Shown one piece after another: positions 1 through 6,254 of a stretch of 7,677 nucleotides of DNA (its first letter is position 1; every line of letters begins with the position of its first letter). A program made the position numbers and the translations under genes. Source of the DNA: Frankiales bacterium. Its GTDB lineage: Bacteria > Actinomycetota > Actinomycetes > Mycobacteriales > SCTD01. Below the pieces are notes generated by a model. That model did no database searches. It was not told the DNA's origin and worked only from the letters and a program-made list of their open reading frames with translations. Where the stretch lies: assembly GCA_025965755.1 (NCBI GenBank), contig JAOPWI010000324.1:1-7677 (forward strand). Reading direction: 5' to 3'.

Positions 1-23
1 CGTCGGCGGAGTGGGCGGAGGTG

Positions 24-1226
24 TCAGCCCTGGAGCTTGTAGTCCTTGAGCAGACCGCGGCTGATGATCGTCTTCTGGATCTCGCTCGTGCCCTCGCCGA
101 TGAGCAGGAACGGGGCCTCACGCATGAGGAGCTCGATCTCGTACTCCTTGGAGTAGCCGTACCCCCCGTGGATGCGGAAGGACTCCTGGGTCACCTCGGC
201 GCAGTACTCCGAGGCGAGCAGCTTGGCCATGCCGGCCTCGACGTCGTTGCGCTTGCCGGCGTCCTTGAGGCGGGCGGCGTTGACCATGAGCGCGTGAGCG
301 GCCTCGACCTTGGTCGCCATCTCGGCGAGCTTGAACTGGATGGCCTGGTGGCCGCTCAGCGGCTTGCCGAAGGTCTGGCGCTGCTGGGCGTAGGCGATGG
401 CCAACTCGAAGGCGCGGATGGAGATGCCGCAGGCCCGGGCGGCGACGTTGACGCGGCCGACCTCGACGCCGTCCATCATCTGATAGAAGCCCTTGCCGCG
501 GCCCGCCTCGCCGCCGAGGATCGAGCTGGCGGGGACGCGGGCGCCCTCGAGCACCATCTCGGTCGTCTCGACGCCCTTGTAGCCCATCTTCTCGATCTTG
601 CCGGGGATGGTGATGCCCTGGGCCGTCTGGCCGAAGCCCGGCTCCTTCTCGACGAGGAACGTCGTCATGTTCTTGTAGACCGAGTCGCCGCCCTCGTCGG
701 TCTTGACCAGGGTGGCGATCAGGCCGGCGCGGGCACCGTTGGTCAGCCACATCTTCTGGCCGTCGAGGACGTACTCGTCGCCGTCGCGGACGCCCTTGCT
801 CTTGATGGCGGCGACGTCGGAGCCGCAGCCGGGCTCGCTCATCGAGAAGCCGCCGCGCAGCTCGCCGGTCGCCATGAGCGGCAGCAGGCGCTGCTTCTGC
901 TCGTCGGTGCCGTGGTGCATGAGCATGTAGGCCACGATGAAGTGGGTGTTGATCACGCCGGACACGCTCATCCAGCCGCGGGCGATCTGCTCGACGGTCA
1001 GCGCGTAGGTGAGCAGGGACTCGCCGAGGCCGCCGTACTCCTCCGGAATCATGAGCCCGAACAGGCCCATCTCCTTCATCCCGTCGACGATCGCCTCGGG
1101 GAACTCGTCCTTGTGCTCGAGCTCGGTGGCGTAGGGCAGGATCTCCTTGTCCACGAAGTCCTTGACCGTGGACAAGATCTCCTGCTGGACCTCGGTGAGG
1201 CCCTCGGTGGCGGCGAGGCGTGGCAT
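24..1226 (-). CDS. Acyl-CoA dehydrogenase (FAD-dependent)
   Basis: The 400-residue product is a full-length acyl-CoA dehydrogenase, a soluble flavoenzyme that oxidises an acyl-CoA to the trans-2-enoyl-CoA and passes electrons to electron-transfer flavoprotein. The N-terminal helical domain covers about residues 8-120. The first family signature (FSMSEPGCGSD, residues 127-137) and WLTNG (160-164) line the FAD and substrate site. The second signature (IHGGYGYSKEY, 352-362) lies in the C-terminal domain, and Glu378 in GEGTSEIQ is at the catalytic-base position of short-chain-type members. The ATG start is supported by AGGAG at 1231-1235, four bases upstream. Chain-length specificity cannot be read from the sequence; branched-chain or short-chain acyl-CoA is possible. 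No partner beta-oxidation gene lies in the window, and its upstream neighbour is divergent, so it heads its own transcript. Confidence 0.96.
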   Translation of the reverse strand: MPRLAATEGLTEVQQEILSTVKDFVDKEILPYATELEHKDEFPEAIVDGMKEMGLFGLMIPEEYGGLGESLLTYALTVEQIARGWMSVSGVINTHFIVAYMLMHHGTDEQKQRLLPLMATGELRGGFSMSEPGCGSDVAAIKSKGVRDGDEYVLDGQKMWLTNGARAGLIATLVKTDEGGDSVYKNMTTFLVEKEPGFGQTAQGITIPGKIEKMGYKGVETTEMVLEGARVPASSILGGEAGRGKGFYQMMDGVEVGRVNVAARACGISIRAFELAIAYAQQRQTFGKPLSGHQAIQFKLAEMATKVEAAHALMVNAARLKDAGKRNDVEAGMAKLLASEYCAEVTQESFRIHGGYGYSKEYEIELLMREAPFLLIGEGTSEIQKTIISRGLLKDYKLQG

Positions 1227-1248
1227 GTCGCTCCTGGTGCGATTCGGG

Positions 1249-1264
1249 GCGGCGTGAACGCCGC
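1249..1264. promoter_or_regulatory. 16-bp perfect dyad upstream of acyl-CoA dehydrogenase
   Basis: GCGGCGT and ACGCCGC form perfect 7-base inverted arms around a 2-base centre (GA). The dyad lies 23-38 bases upstream of the acyl-CoA dehydrogenase ATG, within the divergent gap. Its size and symmetry suit a TetR- or GntR-type operator, and regulators of those families often control acyl-CoA dehydrogenase genes in actinobacteria. In DNA this GC-rich, a 7-base dyad can arise by chance, so operator function is only a suggestion. Confidence 0.3.
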
Positions 1265-1376
1265 GCGCGCGTTGCAGGAGTGTCCCACCCGCGACAACGC
1301 TCTGCGCGCCCGCCCGGTGTGGGAGTCCTCACCAGCGCGTGCGCGGACGGGCGTTGCCGGCGTCGCGTCGTGCGCG

Positions 1377-1402
1377 GTTCCCGACGGTCCGGGAGCGGGA
1401 AC
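1377..1402. repeat. Inverted repeat before the catalase-fold gene
   Basis: GTTCCC (1377-1382) and GGGAAC (1397-1402) are complementary 6-base arms separated by 14 bases. The right arm ends ten bases before the chosen GTG start at 1412. The purine-rich GGGAGCGGGA segment (1391-1400), the only plausible ribosome-binding region, lies between and inside the arms, so a folded mRNA could occlude it. The arms are short and the evidence is weak. Confidence 0.2.
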
Positions 1403-1411
1403 GCCTCCGGC

Positions 1412-2014
1412 GTGACCGACCTGCTGAGCCTGCCCCGGGCCGCCGCGGCGACCGCCCTCGGACTGGCGACCGCGCTGCGCGGTGCCCGCGTCTTCCACCC
1501 GCACGGCCAGACGTACGTGTGCACCGTGGTGGTCGCGGGCGGGGCCTTCGGCGCCTCGCTGCTGGACGAGCCCGGCGAGCACGACGGCTTCGTGCGGTTC
1601 AGCCGCGGCGCCGGGCTGCCGCGCCCGCTGCCGGACGTGGACGGCTTCGCCCTGCGCCTGCCCGGGCTCGGCGTGGACGGGGAGCCGCTGGACATCCTCA
1701 TCAACAGTGCCTGGAGGTACGCCTTCGTCCCGTCGGTGGTGTCGCGGACCTGGTCGGCGGTGCTCCCCCACCGCACGGGCAGCGGCCAGCTCGTGCTGCT
1801 GGGTGCCCGGCCGACCCGGGCGGGGTTCACCCTGCTGGGCGCCTCTCCGCTCGGAGTGTGGCGGCCATGGGGGCGGCTCGAGCTCGGTGCGGCCGTCGAC
1901 GGCGAGGACCTGCGCTTCCGCCCCGAGAGGGGCGCACCGGACCTGCAGCCGGTCGAGCTGTTCCGCACGCTGCGGTCCTGGGCGTACGACGCCTCGCAGG
2001 CCGGCCGGAGCTAG
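1412..2014 (+). CDS. Small catalase-fold-like protein (putative haem protein)
   Basis: This gene of about 200 residues has no certain functional name; similar actinobacterial proteins are usually called hypothetical or, doubtfully, phosphodiesterase. Several stretches echo the core of haem catalases in the right order. RVFHPHG (26-32) resembles the distal-histidine motif RVVHAxG. FVRFSRG (60-66) resembles VRFST. DGFALRL (77-83) resembles RGFAVKF, and LDILIN (93-98) resembles WDLVGNN. Near the C-terminus, RSWAYDASQ (188-196) resembles the proximal-tyrosine motif R-x-F-x-Y-x-D-[AST]-[QEH], with Tyr192 at the haem-ligand position. The catalytic distal Asn appears to be Ser99. At 200 residues it is less than half a normal catalase. 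There is no signal peptide or clear membrane span. The GTG start is chosen because similarity begins just after it; the ribosome site is weak, and GTG 1370 is an alternative. Catalytic activity is not established. Confidence 0.75.
   Translation: MTDLLSLPRAAAATALGLATALRGARVFHPHGQTYVCTVVVAGGAFGASLLDEPGEHDGFVRFSRGAGLPRPLPDVDGFALRLPGLGVDGEPLDILINSAWRYAFVPSVVSRTWSAVLPHRTGSGQLVLLGARPTRAGFTLLGASPLGVWRPWGRLELGAAVDGEDLRFRPERGAPDLQPVELFRTLRSWAYDASQAGRS
2011..2014. other. Shared CTAG: overlapping stop codons of convergent genes
   Basis: The palindrome CTAG supplies the TAG stop of the plus-strand catalase-fold gene (2012-2014) and the TAG stop of the minus-strand phosphatase-family gene (2011-2013, read on the other strand). 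The two convergent genes therefore overlap by four bases and have no intergenic terminator region. Confidence 0.9.
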
Positions 2015-2946
2015 AGCAGGCCGCGCGCGCGCAGTACGGCCTGCAGGTGCGGCTCGACCTGGGCCCGCACCGCGTCGTTGGCGTACGCCGCCCACGCGAC
2101 GTCGGCCTCCAGGTCGAGCGGCGCGTTCAGGGGGCCGCCGTCCGGGCGCACCACGTGCACGCCGGCCTCGGCGGCGACGAGCCAGCCGGCCAGGTCGTAG
2201 GGGTGCGCGCACAGCGGCCGCCCGGGCAGCAGCGGGCGCAGGTCGCAGGCCCAGCGGTCGTGGCCGACGGCCAGCTCGACGAGGGTCCCGCCGGTGCAGT
2301 ACTGGTCCTCGAAGCTCTGCGCCGTGCCCCGCCGGACCGGCCCCAGCACCCGGGCGCTGACCTCGTCGTCGATGGCCGCCAGCAGCGCGCGGTCGCCGGG
2401 GAAGTAGCGAGCGACGCCGCCGTACCCCTGCTCGACGGTCCTCGCGCGGCTGGGGTGGACCGCCAGCGGCGCGCGGGCGCCGGTGCGCAGGTCGACCCGG
2501 GTGCCCTGCACACCGGCGCCGCGGCGGGCCACCAGCACGTCGCCGTACGCCGCCTTGACCGTGGGCACCTCGACCGCGACGGAGGCGGTCAGGTCGGCGA
2601 GGGTGCCTCCCTCCGGTCCCACGCCGACCAGGACCCAGGCCGAGCGCTTCTGGTGCGCCAGCGCCCGGGTGCCGTCGAGCGGGTCGACGAGCAGGCGGAC
2701 CTGCGGCGTGCTCCCGCCGAGCACCAGCCCCTCCGCAGGCAGGCCCTCGGCCACGAGGCGCACGCAGGTGCCCAGTCCGCCGACCAGCTCCACGAGGCGC
2801 TCCTGCGAGACGCGGTCGACGGCGAAGGAGGTGTCGCCGGGGCCGCTGTCGTCGTAGGCGCTGAGCTGGGCGACCGACTGGTTGCGGCAGGCCTGCAGGA
2901 CGTCATCACGGACCGCCTCGGCGATCCCGACCAGGCGGTCGATCAC
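2011..2946 (-). CDS. Inositol monophosphatase family protein
   Basis: The 311-residue product belongs to the Mg2+-dependent inositol monophosphatase/FIG superfamily, which removes phosphate from inositol phosphates, sugar bisphosphates or 3'-phosphoadenosine compounds. GDTSFAVDRVSQE (37-49) fits the substrate-side T-x-x-D region. Glu67 in VAEG is the likely first metal ligand. DPLDGT (88-93) is the hallmark metal-binding motif, and YDLAGWLVAAEAGV (250-263) supplies Asp251 of the third motif. The usual aromatic residue soon after DGT is absent (DGTRAL), and the Trp normally before the third Asp is Tyr, so this is a divergent member whose substrate cannot be named. The GTG start overlaps the upstream permease stop (GTGA) and has no clear Shine-Dalgarno site, so translational coupling is likely. 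It is the last gene of the minus-strand cluster and is soluble. Confidence 0.85.
   Translation of the reverse strand: MIDRLVGIAEAVRDDVLQACRNQSVAQLSAYDDSGPGDTSFAVDRVSQERLVELVGGLGTCVRLVAEGLPAEGLVLGGSTPQVRLLVDPLDGTRALAHQKRSAWVLVGVGPEGGTLADLTASVAVEVPTVKAAYGDVLVARRGAGVQGTRVDLRTGARAPLAVHPSRARTVEQGYGGVARYFPGDRALLAAIDDEVSARVLGPVRRGTAQSFEDQYCTGGTLVELAVGHDRWACDLRPLLPGRPLCAHPYDLAGWLVAAEAGVHVVRPDGGPLNAPLDLEADVAWAAYANDAVRAQVEPHLQAVLRARGLL
2016..2044 (+). terminator. Hairpin just after the catalase-fold gene stop
   Basis: GCAGGCCG (2016-2023) and CGGCCTGC (2037-2044) form an 8-bp stem with a 13-base loop rich in CG dinucleotides. It starts one base after the plus-strand TAG. No T-run follows, which is common for actinobacterial terminators. 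The hairpin lies inside the last codons of the convergent phosphatase-family gene, so it would have to act within coding DNA. A second copy of GCAGGCC at 1996-2002 could compete for pairing. Confidence 0.3.
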
Positions 2947-3863
2947 TCGACCGGCACGCTGGGCTCGACCGCGCGGCTGCTCGCGCGGATGACCAGCGCG
3001 AGCCCGGCCAGCAGGAGCGCGGCAGCGGGCAGCGCCAGCAGGGGCGGCCGCTGGTCGAGCAGGACCGCGGCGATCAGCGCCGCACCCGGGATCTCCACGA
3101 GCAGCAGCATGCTGATGACCGTCGGGGACACCGAACGCAGGACCATGTTGAACAGCGAGTGACCCAGCAGCTGGGCGCCGAGGGTGAGCGCGACGAGCTT
3201 GGCCCAGTCGTCGACGTCGTAGCCGCCGAGCGACTGCCGGCCGATCAGGCACGCGGCGAGCAGGAGCACCGCGGTGACGGAGTAGCACAGCGTCGTGTAG
3301 GTGGTCGTCGAGACGCTGCGGCGGACCTCGCCGCCGGCGGCCATGTACGCCGCGGCGAAGGCACCGCCAGCCACCGCCAGCGCGTCGCCGAGCAGCGCCC
3401 GGCCACTGACCTGCAGGTCGACGCCGGTGAGCAGCACCGCGCCGCCGACCGCGACGGCGATGCCGAGCCAGACCTGCAGCGCGACCGGCTCGCCGCGGAG
3501 CCGGGCGATCAGGGCCGCCCACACGGGCTGGGTGGCCACCAGGGCCGTCGCCGAGGCGACCGACGTGTAGCTGAGCGCCGGCGTCCAGGTGGCGAAGTGC
3601 AGGGCGAGCATCAGCCCGGCCAGCGCGGCCAGGCGCAGCTCGCGGCGGGTCAGACCGCGCAGCTCGTCGCGGCAGCGCACCAGCGCCACCGGCAGCAGGA
3701 CGCCGGCGGCCAGCGCGTTGCGCCAGAAGGCGATCGCGAGGGCGGGCACCGCGGTCGCCGCGATCAGCGGCCCCGAGGTCGAGGCGGCGGTCAGCGCGAG
3801 GACGAGCAGCAGGGCGTCGACGCGCGGAACGGCCGGGGCCCGCTGCTGCGCCTGGGCCGTCAC
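2943..3863 (-). CDS. EamA/DMT-superfamily transporter
   Basis: The 306-residue, strongly hydrophobic product has the length and internal duplication of EamA (RhaT/YdcZ-like drug/metabolite transporter) permeases, with about ten membrane helices. The first EamA repeat covers roughly residues 14-145. It includes FWRNALAAG near the second helix and a QPVWAALIARLRGE segment leading into the last helix of that half. The second repeat starts near GDALAVAGGAFAAAY and runs to about residue 292. Members export amino acids, metabolites or drugs, or import metabolites; the substrate is not readable here. It is probably an inner-membrane protein. The start is GTG, because an in-frame TGA lies just upstream (3876-3878). 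GGAG sits only two bases before it, so coupling to the upstream metal transporter (20-base gap) probably helps initiation. The stop overlaps the next gene by four bases. Confidence 0.9.
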   Translation of the reverse strand: MTAQAQQRAPAVPRVDALLLVLALTAASTSGPLIAATAVPALAIAFWRNALAAGVLLPVALVRCRDELRGLTRRELRLAALAGLMLALHFATWTPALSYTSVASATALVATQPVWAALIARLRGEPVALQVWLGIAVAVGGAVLLTGVDLQVSGRALLGDALAVAGGAFAAAYMAAGGEVRRSVSTTTYTTLCYSVTAVLLLAACLIGRQSLGGYDVDDWAKLVALTLGAQLLGHSLFNMVLRSVSPTVISMLLLVEIPGAALIAAVLLDQRPPLLALPAAALLLAGLALVIRASSRAVEPSVPVE

Positions 3864-3883
3864 GGCTCCATGGTGTCAGCGGC

Positions 3884-5176
3884 TCAGAGCAGCAGCGCCA
3901 GCGCCACGACGTCCACGCCGACGAGGAACGCCGCGACGGCGACGGCCGCAGCGAGCAGCCGGCCGCGGAGGGCCAGCTGGCCCATGAGCGCGGGGTCGCG
4001 GGCCAGCACGACCAGCGGCACGACGACGAACGGCAGCACCAGCGACAGCACGACCTGGGTCAGCAGCAGGGCCTGCACCTCCGAGACGCCGGAGGCGAGG
4101 ATCAGCGCTGCAGGAACCAGGGCGGCCAGCCGGCGCACGAGCAGCGGTGGGCGGCGCGGCGTGCGCACGAGCCCGTCGAGAACCATCTGCGAGGCCATGC
4201 CGCCGGTGGCGCAGCCGGCCAGCCCGGCCGCGAACAGGGCAACCGCGAAGGCGATGCCGGCGGCCGGACCCAGCAGCGGGGCCAGGGTGGCGTGGGCCTG
4301 CGCCAGCGACGGCACCCCCAGCCCGCGGCCGGCGAAGGCTGCCGCGGCCATCAGCAGGATCGCCGCGTTGACCAGCAGGGCCAGGTTGAGCGCCACCGCG
4401 GTCTCCACCGTGGCCCGGCGCAGCAGGCGGCGGGCCGACAGCCCGGGAGCCCGGCGGCTCAGGATCAGGCCGCTGTGCAGGAACAGGTTGTGCGGCATGA
4501 CGACCGCACCGAGCACGCCGAGGGCGACCGGCAGCGACTGCGCGTCCAGCCCGCCGGGGACGAGCCCGCGCAGAACGGCGCCGTCGGGGCGGGACAGCCA
4601 CAGCTCGAGGACGTAGCCGCCCGCGACCACGCCGAGCAGGCCGAGGATGGCCAGCTCGAGCGGCCGGCAGCCGCGGGTGCCGAGGGCCAGCAGGGCGGCC
4701 GCCAGCACGGCGCCGACGAGCACGGCGGCGAGCAGGTCCAGGCCGAACAGCAGCTGCAGCGCCACGACGAGGCCGAGAAACTCCGCGGTCTCGGTGACGA
4801 GGACGGCGGACAGGGCGACCACGGCGTACGCCCGGCGCGGGACCGGTGGCAGCCGCGCGCCCAGCACGGCGGCCAGGTCGTGCCCGGTGGCGACCCCGAC
4901 CCGGACGGACAGGTGCTGGAGCAGCAGTGCCAGGCCGTTGGCGGCGACGAGCACCCACAGCAGCCGGGGGCCGAACTGGCTGCCGGCGGCGATGTCGGTG
5001 CCCCAGTTGCCGGGGTCGACGTAGCCGACGCTGACGAGGAACGCCGGCCCGGCGAACGCCGCCAGAGCACGCAGACCGCGGATCCGCGGCACCGGCACCG
5101 GCACCGGCACCTGCACCGGCACCGGCTGGGGCCCGGGGCCGGCAGGCCGGGCCGCCGGTGGCGTCATGGTCGTCAC
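3884..5176 (-). CDS. mntH: Nramp-family Mn2+/Fe2+ transporter, MntH-like
   Basis: The 430-residue product is a full-length Nramp (SLC11-type) proton-linked divalent metal importer of the cytoplasmic membrane, with about eleven hydrophobic helices. The two unwound metal-binding segments are intact: DPGNW in TM1 (Asp54, Asn57) and AVVMPHN in TM6 (Ala224, Met227, His229, Asn230). The Met marks selectivity for transition metals. In TM3 the usual T-D-x-A-E is T-E-T-A-E, with Glu129 and Glu132. An unusual N-terminal tail of about 30 residues, rich in Pro-Val pairs, comes from a hexanucleotide repeat. The GTG start is preferred to the ATG three codons later because AGAGGA lies five bases upstream of it. 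It heads a likely operon with the permease and phosphatase-family genes. The manganese catalase next door supports Mn2+ as the substrate, but Fe2+ is not excluded. Confidence 0.95.
   Translation of the reverse strand: MTTMTPPAARPAGPGPQPVPVQVPVPVPVPRIRGLRALAAFAGPAFLVSVGYVDPGNWGTDIAAGSQFGPRLLWVLVAANGLALLLQHLSVRVGVATGHDLAAVLGARLPPVPRRAYAVVALSAVLVTETAEFLGLVVALQLLFGLDLLAAVLVGAVLAAALLALGTRGCRPLELAILGLLGVVAGGYVLELWLSRPDGAVLRGLVPGGLDAQSLPVALGVLGAVVMPHNLFLHSGLILSRRAPGLSARRLLRRATVETAVALNLALLVNAAILLMAAAAFAGRGLGVPSLAQAHATLAPLLGPAAGIAFAVALFAAGLAGCATGGMASQMVLDGLVRTPRRPPLLVRRLAALVPAALILASGVSEVQALLLTQVVLSLVLPFVVVPLVVLARDPALMGQLALRGRLLAAAVAVAAFLVGVDVVALALLL
5088..5126. repeat. GGCACC hexamer tandem repeat inside mntH
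   Basis: About six and a half copies of GGCACC (one copy reads TGCACC, 5112-5117) lie in the 5' end of mntH. Read on the minus strand they encode alternating Pro and Val (residues about 18-30, with a single Gln at 22 from the variant unit). The six-base unit keeps the frame when copies are gained or lost, so the length of the cytoplasmic tail may vary between strains. Confidence 0.9.
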
Positions 5177-5181
5177 GGCGG

Positions 5182-5187
5182 TCCTCT
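5182..5187 (-). promoter_or_regulatory. Ribosome-binding site selecting the mntH GTG start
   Basis: AGAGGA on the minus strand lies five bases before GTG (5174-5176) but fourteen bases before the ATG at 5165-5167. The spacing favours GTG as the mntH start, giving a protein beginning MTTM. Confidence 0.6.
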
Positions 5188-5233
5188 TTCACGGCAGCTC
5201 GGCGGGCGCGCGGGGTGGGTCGTGAGTCGGCGA

Positions 5234-5262
5234 GGCGGCCGGGGCGGTCCGCCCCGGCCGCC
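5234..5262 (-). terminator. Strong hairpin terminator after manganese catalase
   Basis: Two perfectly complementary 13-base arms (GGCGGCCGGGGCG at 5234-5246 and its complement at 5250-5262) enclose a 3-base loop. The hairpin begins five bases after the TAG stop of the manganese catalase. It has no T-run, as is usual in high-GC actinobacteria. It probably ends the catalase transcript and separates it from mntH, which starts 58 bases further on. Partial read-through into mntH is possible. Confidence 0.75.
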
Positions 5263-5267
5263 CGCGG

Positions 5268-6149
5268 CTACTCCTTGTGCAGCACGTCCTGCACCTTGCC
5301 GGCGACCTTCTCCACGACGTTCGGGATCTCGGTGGTGCCGTAGAGCCGCGAGTCGGGGTGGGTGGGCGGCGGCATGGGCGCCGACGTGGTGGGGCCGACG
5401 TGGTAGCTGAACTCGCCGTGGCCGTCCGGGGTCGGGCCGCTGGCCCAGCGGCCCGAGTCGGCCGTCTCGCCGTCGGAGAAGTTGAGGTACTGGTGCCGCA
5501 CCTCGGCCACCTCCTCGGACTGCGGGAAGTTGCTCGGCACCGGCAGCTGCTCGTAGCCGTCCGCCTTGAGCTCCTCGATCGCCGCGAGCCACTGGTTCTG
5601 GTGCATGGTGTCCCGGGCGATGAGGAAGCGGAGCAGGTCGCGCACGCCGGAGTCATCCGTCATGTGGAACAGCCGGGCGGCCTGGACGCGGCCCTGCATC
5701 TCGGCGTTGGCGTTGGCGGTGAAGTCGGCCAGCAGGTTGCCGCTGCAGGTGATGAAGGCGCCCTGCCAGGGGTTGCCGTTGCTGTCGACCGGGCGGGCGC
5801 CCGCACCGGCGACGATGGCGTGCTGGACGTCCATGCCGCCGATGACGGCCGCGACGGTCGGGTCGTCCTGCAGCGCGTCCTTGGTGACGCCCAGCGGCGC
5901 CTTCTCCAGCAGCTGCGCGATCATGGTCGCGAGCATCTCGACGTGGCCCATCTCCTCGGCGCCGATGCCGAAGACGAGGTCGCGGTACTTGCCGGGAATG
6001 TGCATGTTCCAGGCCTGGAACATGTACTGCATGGCGACGCTGATCTCCCCGTACTGGCCGCCGAGCACCTCCTGGAGCTTGCGGGCGTAGACGGCGTCGG
6101 GCTGGTCGGGAGTCGCCTTGTACTGCAGCTCCTGGCGGTGGAAGAACAC
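5268..6149 (-). CDS. Manganese-containing catalase
   Basis: The 293-residue product is a non-haem di-manganese catalase, which converts hydrogen peroxide to water and oxygen in the cytoplasm. The ferritin-like four-helix core shows every expected ligand: Glu35 in GEIS, Glu66 and His69 in EEMGH, Glu150 in AEMQGR, and His183 in RDTMHQNQW. The first three have the same numbering as in the Lactiplantibacillus plantarum enzyme, and the last two are shifted by two. The Pro- and Gly-rich C-terminal part (about 225-275), with GRWASGPTPDG and LYGT, is the family's oligomer-wrapping tail. A final amphipathic stretch of roughly 18 residues follows. The length is typical. The GTG start has AAGGAGA at 6156-6162, seven bases between GGAG and the start, so translation should be strong. 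A 105-base gap separates it from the upstream kinase gene, and a hairpin follows it. The neighbouring mntH could supply its metal. Confidence 0.97.
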   Translation of the reverse strand: MFFHRQELQYKATPDQPDAVYARKLQEVLGGQYGEISVAMQYMFQAWNMHIPGKYRDLVFGIGAEEMGHVEMLATMIAQLLEKAPLGVTKDALQDDPTVAAVIGGMDVQHAIVAGAGARPVDSNGNPWQGAFITCSGNLLADFTANANAEMQGRVQAARLFHMTDDSGVRDLLRFLIARDTMHQNQWLAAIEELKADGYEQLPVPSNFPQSEEVAEVRHQYLNFSDGETADSGRWASGPTPDGHGEFSYHVGPTTSAPMPPPTHPDSRLYGTTEIPNVVEKVAGKVQDVLHKE

Positions 6150-6212
6150 GGTGCCTCTCCTTCGGTCGTCCGGGTGTCGAGGTCCCGATGCCCCTGCGCC
6201 GGCGACCGCGAC

Positions 6213-6238
6213 GGCCCGGCCGGGCCAGCCGGTGGCCC
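6213..6238 (-). terminator. Overlapping hairpins between kinase and manganese catalase
   Basis: A perfect 14-base palindrome, GGCCCGGCCGGGCC (6213-6226), overlaps a second stem, GGGCCA/TGGCCC, with a 5-base loop (6222-6238). The two structures are mutually exclusive because they share 6222-6226. They lie 17 or more bases past the kinase stop and upstream of the manganese catalase. Possible roles are a weak terminator for the kinase transcript or a folded leader for the catalase. There is no T-run, and GC-rich DNA makes such palindromes common. Confidence 0.35.
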
Positions 6239-6254
6239 CGCCGTGCCAGCCTGC

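Noticed and set aside
1..23. Possible terminator or neighbour gene at the left edge
   Set aside because: Only 23 bases lie beyond the acyl-CoA dehydrogenase stop; no stem or coding signal can be judged.
21..1415. Long open frame on the plus strand opposite the acyl-CoA dehydrogenase
   Set aside because: It is the antisense shadow of a certain gene. The predicted protein is a low-complexity Leu/Ala/Gly/Asp/His mix, and such frames are expected in GC-rich DNA.
118..1968. 616-codon minus-strand open frame
   Set aside because: Arg/Pro-rich translation, out of frame with the acyl-CoA dehydrogenase and antisense to the catalase-fold gene; no recognisable domain.
2021..2033. Alternating CG run as a Z-DNA or recombination signal
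   Set aside because: Short and within coding sequence for the C-terminal Arg-Ala-Arg of the phosphatase-family protein; expected at this GC content.
2947..3522. N-terminal extension of the phosphatase-family gene, which stays open for about 190 further codons
   Set aside because: The extension overlaps the DMT permease in another frame and is Arg-rich nonsense. Similarity starts at the GTG at 2944-2946, which forms a classic GTGA junction.
3860..3871. Tiny Met-Glu-Pro frame ending across the permease GTG start
   Set aside because: An ATG-GAG-CCG-TGA overlaps the start, but a three-codon frame in this sequence is easily chance, and its ATG has no convincing ribosome site.
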